8,704 nt of DNA from an uncultured Gemmatimonadaceae bacterium (GTDB taxonomy: Bacteria; Gemmatimonadota; Gemmatimonadetes; Gemmatimonadales; Gemmatimonadaceae). Shown here piece after piece: positions 1-5,969 of this stretch (within the stretch, counting starts at the first letter, position 1; each line of letters starts with the position of its first letter). The notes beneath the pieces were generated by a model. That model saw nothing but the letters and a program-made list of their open reading frames with translations. It was not told the origin of the DNA and did not search any database. A program made the translations under genes and the position numbers. The DNA lies in the NCBI GenBank assembly GCA_955652265.1, contig CATPBD010000014.1, forward strand, positions 1 to 8,704, written 5' to 3'.

Positions 1-28
1 AGAACGTGTCGAGCCGTGAGTTACATAG

Positions 29-102
29 TCGGGGCGCCCGGATTTGAACCGGGGACCTCCTGCTCCCAAAGCAGGCGCGATACCGGGCTACGCTACGCCC
101 CG
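29..102 (-). tRNA. tRNA-Pro, anticodon UGG
   Basis: A full cloverleaf reads on the minus strand. The 7-bp acceptor stem CGGGGCG/CGCCCCG has the C1-G72 pair typical of bacterial proline tRNA. The T arm is CCCGG-TTCAAAT-CCGGG. The anticodon arm is CCTGC-TTTGGGA-GCAGG, which puts TGG at 66-68 and so decodes CCN proline codons. The discriminator base is A at 29 and the following bases are CTA, so the 3' CCA is not encoded and must be added after transcription. The gene begins 16 bp after the rdgB stop codon on the same strand. It is therefore probably cut out of the 3' end of the long envelope operon transcript, unless it has a promoter of its own inside rdgB. Confidence 0.97.
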
Positions 103-118
103 AGGTCTGCGCAAGTTA

Positions 119-766
119 CTATATCCTGCCTTGAGCGCGCAACGCGGTTAGCAGCGCACGAAACGCGCGGCTCCGATGACTGTTCCGCGCCGTATTCTCT
201 ATGTTCGATTCCGCAAACGTCCCACCCAAGTCGGGCGCCTCGAAGTAGGGATCGTAACCGAAGCCGCCTTTGCCCCTCGGATTCTCGAGAACGCGCCCTT
301 CAATCTCTCCCCGACGTATCGCTTCGGCCGAAGCGTCCTTGAACGCGGCAACGCACACGTATCGAGCGCTGTCCGTAAATTTCTTCCCACTGCTAACTCC
401 GGCCGCGGCCATTCGGGCGACGAGCTTCGCATTGTTCGCCACGTCGAGGGCGTCAGGATCGAGGTCCGCGCGCCCAGACCATCGCTTGCTGTAGACACCA
501 GGCTCTCCGTCCAAAACGTCGACGCACATCCCTGAGTCGTCGCCGAACGTCGGGAGCCCGCCCGAGATGTCGAAGAAGTAGCGCGCTTTGGCAAGCGCAT
601 TCTCTTCGAACGTCTCATAGCGTTCCAGCTGTTCTTCGGCCGGACTTTCCGGGATGCATAGACTCGACACATCGGTGACTCTGACACCAAACTCGGCAAA
701 GATTTCACGCAGCTCGCGCAGTTTGCCGGCGCTCCGCGTGGCGAGTAGAAAGACCGGACCGCTCAC
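119..766 (-). CDS. rdgB: XTP/dITP diphosphatase (RdgB/HAM1 family)
   Basis: This cytosolic house-cleaning enzyme hydrolyses non-canonical purine nucleotides (dITP, XTP, ITP) to monophosphate and pyrophosphate, keeping them out of DNA and RNA. The 215-residue product shows the family signatures. They are the N-terminal phosphate-binding [10 protein letters not shown] (residues 10-19, where E. coli has TGNVGK), the acidic metal/base site [16 protein letters not shown] (about 75-90), the C-terminal [10 protein letters not shown], and NSHRSRAF near the end, which contains the conserved SHR. The length is slightly above the usual 195-205. Translation starts at GTG (764-766), which overlaps the rph TGA as GTGA. 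This 4-bp overlap points to translational coupling. The rph-rdgB pairing is common in bacteria. tRNA-Pro follows directly. Confidence 0.96.
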   Translation of the reverse strand: MSGPVFLLATRSAGKLRELREIFAEFGVRVTDVSSLCIPESPAEEQLERYETFEENALAKARYFFDISGGLPTFGDDSGMCVDVLDGEPGVYSKRWSGRADLDPDALDVANNAKLVARMAAAGVSSGKKFTDSARYVCVAAFKDASAEAIRRGEIEGRVLENPRGKGGFGYDPYFEAPDLGGTFAESNIENTARNSHRSRAFRALLTALRAQGRI

Positions 767-1488
767 TCCGATAGCGCTTTCGTCTGTGCGGCGTCGAGAG
801 CGCGAATCCCAGAGATCGCGAGCTCGAGCAGCTGATCCAGCTGCGCCCGATCGAACGTCCCGTGCTCACCGGTCCCCTGCACCTCCACGAACTTTCGTTC
901 ACTGCTCATGACTACGTTCATGTCCACCTCGGCCCTCACGTCCTCCTCGTAATCGAGGTCCAGACGCGGTTCGCCGTCAATTACGCCAACACTCACCGCC
1001 GCAACACGCCGCCTGATCGGCGTGCGCGACAGTTTTCCGTTGGCTACCATCCAGTCGAACGCGTCGACGATTGCAACACAGGCGCCTGTTATCGCAGCGG
1101 TGCGAGTGCCGCCGTCGGCCACCAACACATCACAATCGAGCTTCACGGTGAACTCGCCGAACTTGAAATCGTCGAGCATCGCGCGGACACTCCGACCAAT
1201 CAGCCTCTGAATCTCCTGTGTGCGCCCACCGAGTTGGGCACGCTCTCTCGATGTGCGGGTTCGCGTCGCACGGGGCAGCATCGCGTACTCCGCGGTGAGC
1301 CAGCCTTCGCCGCTTCCGCGCCGCCAACCGGGAACGCCTTCTTCCACCGAAGCGGTGCACAGCACTCGTGTCGCTCCGAACGTGATGAGGCACGAGCCTT
1401 CCGCATATGGGGCGACGCCACGCTCGAATGTGATCGGTCGCAGCTCGGACGCACCTCGACCCTTCCGCTCGGAACTAACTTCTTTCAC
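763..1488 (-). CDS. rph: Ribonuclease PH
   Basis: This phosphorolytic 3'-5' exoribonuclease trims tRNA 3' ends, removing nucleotides downstream of the CCA position and releasing nucleoside diphosphates. It normally forms a hexameric ring. The 241 residues match the family's usual 237-260. Visible motifs are the N-terminal [22 protein letters not shown] (44-55), [12 protein letters not shown] (62-73), [13 protein letters not shown] (87-99), the phosphate-binding DGGTRT (125-130) and DMNVVM (189-194) with the conserved acidic residue. The start is GTG at 1486-1488, preceded by an AGGTAA-like ribosome site about 5 bases upstream; it overlaps the end of rfaE2 by 14 bp. Its place just upstream of rdgB and tRNA-Pro, whose precursor it may help mature, fits a coupled RNA/nucleotide block at the end of the operon. 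Confidence 0.97.
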   Translation of the reverse strand: MKEVSSERKGRGASELRPITFERGVAPYAEGSCLITFGATRVLCTASVEEGVPGWRRGSGEGWLTAEYAMLPRATRTRTSRERAQLGGRTQEIQRLIGRSVRAMLDDFKFGEFTVKLDCDVLVADGGTRTAAITGACVAIVDAFDWMVANGKLSRTPIRRRVAAVSVGVIDGEPRLDLDYEEDVRAEVDMNVVMSSERKFVEVQGTGEHGTFDRAQLDQLLELAISGIRALDAAQTKALSE

Positions 1489-1879
1489 CGAGCTTACCTA
1501 TGATGGCAGTCGTCGACTGACCAGGTGTGAGTGGAACCACGACGACCTGACCCCCACGCCGTTTCACTTCAGCGGCGCCAACGATCATATCCTCGGAATA
1601 GTCCCCGCCCTTCACGATTACATCGGGCTCGAGCAGCTTGACCAGCTCGAGCGGTGTGTCTTCTGCAAATACGACGACGAGGTCGACGGCCTCGACAGCG
1701 GCGAGGACGTACGCGCGCTCCGTCTCGTTCCGAATCGGCCGGCCCGGACCCTTGAGACGCCGCACCGACGCGTCACTGTTGATGCCGACTATGAGCGCGT
1801 CCGCGCTTTGCCTAGCGGCGGAGAGGAGATCTACGTGACCGGGATGAAGAAGGTCGAAGACACCGTTGGTGAACGCCAC
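1475..1879 (-). CDS. rfaE2: D-glycero-beta-D-manno-heptose 1-phosphate adenylyltransferase (stand-alone RfaE domain II)
   Basis: The enzyme joins heptose 1-phosphate and ATP to give ADP-heptose, the precursor of the LPS inner core. The cytidylyltransferase fold is clear: [12 protein letters not shown] with the nucleotide-binding HxGH near the N-terminus, [27 protein letters not shown] and the C-terminal [11 protein letters not shown]. There is no kinase domain, so the heptose kinase must be encoded elsewhere. Coordinates use the only standard start in frame, GTG at 1877-1879, giving 134 residues. That start cuts into the first beta strand. The frame stays open upstream and reads like the family's N-terminal helix (KVATWAEAKRWRAGRKDR just before VAFTNG). 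A CTG at 1955-1957 would give 160 residues, the usual length, and would lie 7 bp after the upstream stop. I suspect the true start is there or close by. The gene overlaps rph by 14 bp. Confidence 0.92.
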   Translation of the reverse strand: MAFTNGVFDLLHPGHVDLLSAARQSADALIVGINSDASVRRLKGPGRPIRNETERAYVLAAVEAVDLVVVFAEDTPLELVKLLEPDVIVKGGDYSEDMIVGAAEVKRRGGQVVVVPLTPGQSTTAIIGKLGERS

Positions 1880-1964
1880 CCGATCCTTTCTTCCGGCTCT
1901 CCACCGCTTCGCCTCCGCCCACGTTGCAACCTTCGTCGCGGGAATCCGAGGCTTCAGAGTGTGC

Positions 1965-2321
1965 TCACTGGAGTGAACTCGTCGCCGTCGGGTGGAAATG
2001 AAGGACCTGCTCCTTGTTTAGCGGCAGCTTGATGACTTCGTCGTAGTCGCTGGAGATGGTAATGGTCCTCGGCGACCGCATTATGGTGATCAGCTCCGCA
2101 CCCGGAGGCAGCTGGAGTGAGTCAGCCAGCGCCGCGAGACGACGGGTGATCTGATCGTCGGTAAGCGTAGTGGCGAATCGCGCTTCAGAACCCATTGCAT
2201 CCTTGAACTGATAGCCGCGGAAGTAGGCTTGGCCGAAATCAAACGCGTAATAAAGCACAACCGCGAGAACGAGGAGCGGGAGAAGGCAGCCCATCCTACT
2301 CGCACCGCGACGGGCTACCAC
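1965..2321 (-). CDS. Small single-pass membrane protein, DUF4845-like
   Basis: The function is unknown. The 118-residue product has one hydrophobic segment at about residues 10-26 (MGCLLPLLVLAVVLYYAF), then a soluble, presumably extracytoplasmic part containing FKDAMGSEARFATTLTDDQI. The pattern of a short N-terminal anchor, a GYxFKDAM...EARFA stretch, a DDQIxRRL helix and two short beta stretches resembles DUF4845-type proteins. That resemblance is by eye. The start is GTG at 2319-2321, inside the end of lptE (7-bp overlap), with GGAG about 10 bases upstream. An internal ATG at 2292-2294 would give 109 residues with the same membrane segment. It lies between lptE and rfaE2, so a role linked to LPS or the envelope is possible but unproven. 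Confidence 0.8.
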   Translation of the reverse strand: MVARRGASRMGCLLPLLVLAVVLYYAFDFGQAYFRGYQFKDAMGSEARFATTLTDDQITRRLAALADSLQLPPGAELITIMRSPRTITISSDYDEVIKLPLNKEQVLHFHPTATSSLQ

Positions 2322-2809
2322 TGCGACTGTGCTCCGTCGATGACGTCGTTCACGATGCGGTCTATTGCTTGTTTTCTTCCGGTGGCCTCGCCTCGCTCCT
2401 CATACTGACCTTCAGCGAGGAGTCCTTTCCGCTGCCAAAGGGTCTTGCCCGTTACCTGATCGATCATCTCGATGTCGACGACGAGCTGCAGTTGACGACG
2501 GGCCGTGGTGGTCTGTTTGTTGTTCGCGCTGTACCCAATCGGGATGTCGATTTCGTAGCGCTGGATCGTTCCGCGAACGATCGCATTGGCCTTGGCTTCG
2601 GATGCGTCGCGCAGCCCCAACCGATCGTGCAATCGGGTTCGAAGCGCGTCGGTGAGCTCGCGCGGCAACTCCGGTGTCGCAGTCTGGTTGTCGAAAGGAA
2701 CGATGGCGACGGTCCTGATGTGAGAGGGCAGCCCACCACCCGTGAAGCCATACGGGATGCAGGCGGTCAGCAACACCAGGACAAGACTATAAGCTCCAGA
2801 TCGACGCAT
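2315..2809 (-). CDS. lptE: LptE-family LPS-assembly lipoprotein
   Basis: This is an outer-membrane lipoprotein that in well-studied bacteria plugs the LptD barrel and helps insert LPS into the outer leaflet. The 164-residue product has a type II signal peptide with lipobox LTAC (Cys17). Next come YGFTGGGLPSHIRTVAIVPF, the hallmark of the LptE family, and FDNQTATPELPRELTDALRT. A beta-rich part follows with AIVRGTIQRYE and a late TLWQRKGLLAEGQYE stretch. The size fits the family (160-190). It starts at ATG 2807-2809 and overlaps the upstream lipoprotein gene by 23 bp and the downstream membrane protein by 7 bp. No lptD is in the window. The identity rests on motifs and context and is fairly secure. 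Confidence 0.88.
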   Translation of the reverse strand: MRRSGAYSLVLVLLTACIPYGFTGGGLPSHIRTVAIVPFDNQTATPELPRELTDALRTRLHDRLGLRDASEAKANAIVRGTIQRYEIDIPIGYSANNKQTTTARRQLQLVVDIEMIDQVTGKTLWQRKGLLAEGQYEERGEATGRKQAIDRIVNDVIDGAQSQW

Positions 2810-3407
2810 CGAAAGATCCAGGTTCCTCGCGAATGACAGTTAGACGTAGGGTTCGCCGGGCTCCAGGCGCCTGGAACGTCATCGTTCCATTCGCCCCACG
2901 AGTCAGGCTTTCGGTAATCTTGCCGTTGGAAATGTGGTCTAGCTCAACCAGCGTGTCAGCCTTGATGGCAACTCTCCACTGCAATGGACGCCCGATGTCC
3001 GCTCGTGTAAGCTCGCCGTCAATGCGTACCACCGTGTCCGGCAGCGGCGGAATCGCGAGACGACCGAGCGCTGCCCACATGAGAGGCGTGGGCGGTATAT
3101 AGCGACGCGCAAGGTCGGCGTGCGGCGCGCGCAAGGAATCCCCGACCAGGATTGCGCCTCCAGCACCAAGTCCTCCACCGAGAAAGAAGTCGAGTCGGGC
3201 GCTGTCAGGGGCGGCCGTACGAATGGATCCATCGCCTCGAGCCGCTATCTCACCTTCCTGATAATCCCACTTGAAGACAATGTGTCGATGCCCACCGGGC
3301 ATGGAGAGCGCCGGAAGCGAGCGGTCGGGCGCAAGCACACCTTTGAGTGGAGCCGCCGTCGGCGCACAGCCCACCACAATCAGCAGCACAGCCGCGAACT
3401 TCCTCAT
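2787..3407 (-). CDS. Putative LolB/LolA-like outer-membrane lipoprotein
   Basis: The 206-residue product begins with a lipoprotein signal (MRKFAAVLLIVVGC, lipobox VVGC, Cys14). It continues with alternating beta-type stretches such as HIVFKWDYQEGEIAARGDGS, SARLDFFLGGGLGAGGAIL and LVGDSL. In arrangement this recalls the LolA/LolB-type half-barrel fold (and DUF4292), which handles lipids or lipoproteins at the outer membrane. The family assignment is by general pattern, not by a diagnostic motif. It starts at ATG 3405-3407, overlapping the stop of the HEAT-cyclophilin gene as ATGA, and its own end overlaps lptE by 23 bp. This tight coupling suggests the three products are made together for outer-membrane assembly. 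It could be an unrelated lipoprotein with a similar beta pattern. Confidence 0.75.
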   Translation of the reverse strand: MRKFAAVLLIVVGCAPTAAPLKGVLAPDRSLPALSMPGGHRHIVFKWDYQEGEIAARGDGSIRTAAPDSARLDFFLGGGLGAGGAILVGDSLRAPHADLARRYIPPTPLMWAALGRLAIPPLPDTVVRIDGELTRADIGRPLQWRVAIKADTLVELDHISNGKITESLTRGANGTMTFQAPGARRTLRLTVIREEPGSFDASIWSL

Positions 3408-5482
3408 CGCGGATCGACCTTAGTTATCTGGTCCCCCTGTACGATCTTGTCGAGTACATCGAAACCTCTTACGACGCGACCGAAGACGGTGTAATGCCCG
3501 TCGAGATGCGGCTGCGGAGAATGCGTGATGAAATACTGACTGCCGCCGGTATCCGGTCCGGATAGAGCCATGCCCACGGCTCCGCGCTCGTACCGGCGAC
3601 GGTTCATTTCGTCACGTATGGCGTAGCCCGGCCCCCCATTTCCGTCGTCACGCGGGTCTCCGTCCTGTGCAACGAAGTTGGGGACGACGCGATGGAAGCG
3701 AGTGTTGCGATAATATCCCGATCGCGCGAGTGAGAGAAAATTCCAGACCGTGATCGGCGCATCGGTTCCAAAGAGCTCCAGCCTGATCGGCCCGCGGACG
3801 GTGTAAATCGTCGCGTTCAAGGTCTTGCCGACATATGCCGGTAGAACGATGGCTCTCACCACTCCTTCGTACCATCCGATCGGCTTCGCGGCGGCCGGTA
3901 CAGCGGACCACTTCGCCCAAACCGGAACGGCCTTCCCTGCCGCGCGCTCCAGGGGGTCTGCAGGTACCGGAGTCTGCGCGAGATGCTGAAGCCACGTCGC
4001 GTTCAGTGATGTGCTGTCTTTTTTCCATAGGGCGCCGACGTACTGAATCGCGGCGAGTCTCGCATCGTTAGCCGAATCACGCCCGGCCAGGCTGTAGCTA
4101 GTGAGGACTGCAGAGAGATCCGCGATCGAAGATCTGTCCGCCAGCATTCCGATCACCGTGGCTCTGACGTAGAAATCGGGATCACGCAGGCCGTTGATCA
4201 GCAGCGCGTGCACAGTGTCCTCGAGCGGCATGCCAGCCGGCGGGGTGATTGCGGCGTAAGCGGCCTCGCGAACCCGCGGGTCGGAGTCGCGCGTAAGTGG
4301 CGTAGCGCGCACAAACGTGAACGCTCGATCGAGAGTGTCGCCCGAAGCAGATGCCACCGCAGCTCGCAGCCGCCAGTCAGGGCTCGATGCCCACGAGGTC
4401 AGCTCTGCGGGTCTGAGCCCAGCGTGTGCAGCCGAAGCCAGCAGGGACGCCCGATACACAATCGACGTATCCGCCGCCCACAACGCGACGAAATCGGTCG
4501 CATCCTTTGTAAGAACTGTCCCAAAGCTTTGAGCAGCAGCAATGCGCACGTTCGGATCGACGTCGCGGATTGCATAGACGAGCGCTGGTTTTGCGGGCGC
4601 TCCGTATGTGGCAATTGAGCGAACCGCGTTTATGCGAACGTGCGGATCGACGTCGCCGACAAGCCGCGCGAGAACACCGAAGGCTTTGACGCCGAGTGAA
4701 TCGCCGGCGGCAGATTTGGCGAGACCGCGCGCGATTTCACCTCGTGCGCGCTGTCTCCCGCTGTTGACGTCGGTGTAGGGCGCCGACATTTCCTCCGCGC
4801 GATCGGGGGTTTGGGCTCTCGCGCTCAGTAGAGGTGAGGCCTCGAGATCGATGAGATCGCGAACACCCGCCGGCGCCCGCGTACGCGCAAACGCGTAAGC
4901 CGCCGCCCACACTACCGACGGGTGACGCTCGTGCAGGTACGGCTCCAGTACCGCGATCGGCACAGGTCGGAGTTTCGCAGCGGCCAACAACAGCTGGATC
5001 GCCGTGTCGGGATCGCGCTGAGTTTTGAGTCCCGTTATGATCGCAGTTCTGGCGGGCCCCCCAATCTCGCCGAGAGCCCAGGCTGCTTCGCGCGCGACTT
5101 CGTGATTCGCGGCGAGTGCGACGCTCAAATCAGCGATGGAGGCCGTATCGCGAAGAAGCCCCAGTGCGTAGGCCGCGTCCGCGCCAACGGTGAGGTCGCG
5201 ATCCGCAAGCAAGCTGCGGAGGCGTGTCGATCCGGACATTCCTTGCTCCCGCCCGACCTGACCGATCGAGAGTGTGGCCACCGCCCTGAGCGGCTGCCAC
5301 TTGCTCGAGAGCGCGCGCTCGACGAGCGGCATGTCGAGCTGTCGCGTATCCGCCATCGAGAGAAGCCGAGCGTAGAGATTGATTTCTTGCGCTCCAACTC
5401 CCGACGGGAGCTTTTGCGCACTAGCTCGTGCAGCGAGCCCCAGCATGAGAGCGGCGATGAGTGTTTTCTTACGAAGCCGCAT
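3404..5482 (-). CDS. Secreted HEAT-repeat protein with C-terminal cyclophilin-type peptidyl-prolyl isomerase
   Basis: This is a 692-residue fusion. An N-terminal signal peptide (residues 1-22, cleavage likely at ASA|Q) sends it to the periplasm. Residues about 50-500 are an alpha-solenoid of HEAT/PBS-type repeats, seen as recurring units such as DVDPHVRINAVRSIATYG and DVDPNVRIAAAQSFGTVL spaced 30 residues apart. Residues about 557-690 form a cyclophilin domain with IRLELFGTDAP, the catalytic FHRVVPNFVAQDGD (Arg near 598, Gln near 606), GSQYFITHSPQPHLDGHY and TVFGRV. The position of Trp121 of human cyclophilin A is His here, as in many bacterial enzymes. It presumably isomerises X-Pro bonds in envelope proteins, with the solenoid acting as a client- or partner-binding scaffold (inference). 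The ATG at 5480-5482 overlaps the thioesterase gene by 14 bp; the end overlaps the lipoprotein gene by 4 bp. Confidence 0.93.
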   Translation of the reverse strand: MRLRKKTLIAALMLGLAARASAQKLPSGVGAQEINLYARLLSMADTRQLDMPLVERALSSKWQPLRAVATLSIGQVGREQGMSGSTRLRSLLADRDLTVGADAAYALGLLRDTASIADLSVALAANHEVAREAAWALGEIGGPARTAIITGLKTQRDPDTAIQLLLAAAKLRPVPIAVLEPYLHERHPSVVWAAAYAFARTRAPAGVRDLIDLEASPLLSARAQTPDRAEEMSAPYTDVNSGRQRARGEIARGLAKSAAGDSLGVKAFGVLARLVGDVDPHVRINAVRSIATYGAPAKPALVYAIRDVDPNVRIAAAQSFGTVLTKDATDFVALWAADTSIVYRASLLASAAHAGLRPAELTSWASSPDWRLRAAVASASGDTLDRAFTFVRATPLTRDSDPRVREAAYAAITPPAGMPLEDTVHALLINGLRDPDFYVRATVIGMLADRSSIADLSAVLTSYSLAGRDSANDARLAAIQYVGALWKKDSTSLNATWLQHLAQTPVPADPLERAAGKAVPVWAKWSAVPAAAKPIGWYEGVVRAIVLPAYVGKTLNATIYTVRGPIRLELFGTDAPITVWNFLSLARSGYYRNTRFHRVVPNFVAQDGDPRDDGNGGPGYAIRDEMNRRRYERGAVGMALSGPDTGGSQYFITHSPQPHLDGHYTVFGRVVRGFDVLDKIVQGDQITKVDPR
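4541..4659. repeat. Direct repeat inside the HEAT region, 90-bp period
   Basis: Bases 4541-4569 and 4631-4659 match at 25 of 29 positions, both containing CGGATCGACGTCGC. The 90-bp offset equals 30 codons, one HEAT unit. They encode the DVDPxVRI turns of adjacent repeats. The DNA-level similarity suggests either recent unit duplication or strong constraint on this turn; other units in the gene have drifted further. Confidence 0.75.
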
Positions 5483-5897
5483 TTCTTAACAGTTGGCGAA
5501 GAGTTTCTGGCAAGGTCGTCAGTCGAGAGTCGCGAGTGAGTGAAGCGAGCTTTGTCGATGCCGTCACAAACCGTTCTCCTGTTTCCGCGTTCGTAATCAC
5601 GTAGTCGAAGGTCAAAGTACGCGACCTCACATCGCTAATGGTCGTGGTAACTCGTATCAGGTTGTCATAGCGAGCGGCAGAATGGAACCGGAGGCTCGCT
5701 TCGACCACCGCAAGAGTGACGTTCTGGCGCTCGAGCTCGGCGTACGGTGTACCCAAAGCGCGGATGAATTCTGTTCGTCCGATCTCACACCAGATCAGGT
5801 AGTTCGAGTGATACACCACCTGCATCTGATCAGTCTCAGCGTATCGTACGCGGAACTCGACGGTGTGGGCCGTACCACGATTGGATTCGGGTGTCAT
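5469..5897 (-). CDS. Acyl-CoA thioesterase, YbgC/FadM hot-dog family
   Basis: The product is a 142-residue single hot-dog domain. The signature FRVRYAETDQMQVVYHSNYL (residues 15-34) holds the catalytic Asp (D23) and the conserved YHSNY, followed by WCEIGRTEFIRALG. This places it with YbgC/FadM (4-hydroxybenzoyl-CoA thioesterase-like) enzymes that hydrolyse acyl-CoA in the cytosol. The exact substrate cannot be read from sequence. YbgC in many bacteria sits with tol-pal genes; none are seen here, but the downstream genes are also envelope genes. It starts at ATG 5895-5897 with no Shine-Dalgarno sequence; an inverted repeat lies directly upstream. It appears to be the first gene of the nine-gene minus-strand operon. 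Confidence 0.92.
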   Translation of the reverse strand: MTPESNRGTAHTVEFRVRYAETDQMQVVYHSNYLIWCEIGRTEFIRALGTPYAELERQNVTLAVVEASLRFHSAARYDNLIRVTTTISDVRSRTLTFDYVITNAETGERFVTASTKLASLTRDSRLTTLPETLRQLLRNAAS

Positions 5898-5930
5898 GTG
5901 AGGGGGAAATCCGAAAATGCCCCTCTCACA
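5897..5930. repeat. 10-bp inverted repeat, possible operator, in the divergent intergenic region
   Basis: Arms TGTGAGGGGG (5897-5906) and CCCTCTCACA (5921-5930) are complementary over 10 positions with one G-T pair, around a 14-bp AT-richer centre. The left arm touches the thioesterase ATG, and the right arm lies between the promoter-like boxes. The size and 24-bp centre-to-centre spacing could suit a dimeric regulator, or a hairpin in the very short thioesterase leader. No regulator gene is in the window. Confidence 0.55.
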
Positions 5931-5942
5931 CTGCTTTGTAAA
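5914..5942 (-). promoter_or_regulatory. Candidate promoter for the minus-strand envelope operon
   Basis: Reading on the minus strand, TTTACA (5937-5942, 5 of 6 to the -35 consensus) is followed after 17 bp by CATTTT (5914-5919, 3 of 6 to the -10 consensus). Transcription would start near 5907, giving a leader of about 10 bases before the ATG, which fits the absence of a ribosome-binding site. The inverted repeat overlaps the spacer. The match is weak. Confidence 0.3.
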
Positions 5943-5964
5943 GGCTTCGCCAAGACGCTAACTT
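5936..5964 (+). promoter_or_regulatory. Candidate promoter for the LpxH-type gene
   Basis: TTGTAA (5936-5941) and TAACTT (5959-5964) are 17 bp apart. Transcription would start at about 5971, almost on the GTG start codon at 5970, so the mRNA would be leaderless or nearly so. The -35 box overlaps that of the opposite promoter, so the two polymerases would compete. The boxes match consensus poorly (4/6 and 3/6). Confidence 0.25.
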
Positions 5965-5969
5965 GTGCC

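Noticed and set aside
103..118. Terminator between rdgB and tRNA-Pro
   Set aside because: Only 16 bp, with no stem followed by a T-run.
862..1503. 213-codon open frame on the plus strand
   Set aside because: It is entirely antisense to rph, with no family-like sequence.
1220..2032. 270-codon open frame on the plus strand
   Set aside because: It lies antisense to rph and rfaE2, both secure by motifs. Its translation is rich in Arg, Ser and Pro with no recognisable domain, as expected from the reverse of a GC-rich gene.
4922..5539. 205-codon open frame on the plus strand
   Set aside because: It is antisense to the HEAT-repeat gene; the composition reflects the reverse strand of the repeats.
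5682..5969. N-terminal extension of the LpxH-type gene to an ATG at 5682
   Set aside because: The extra 96 residues are antisense to the thioesterase gene. The metallophosphoesterase fold begins right after GTG 5970.
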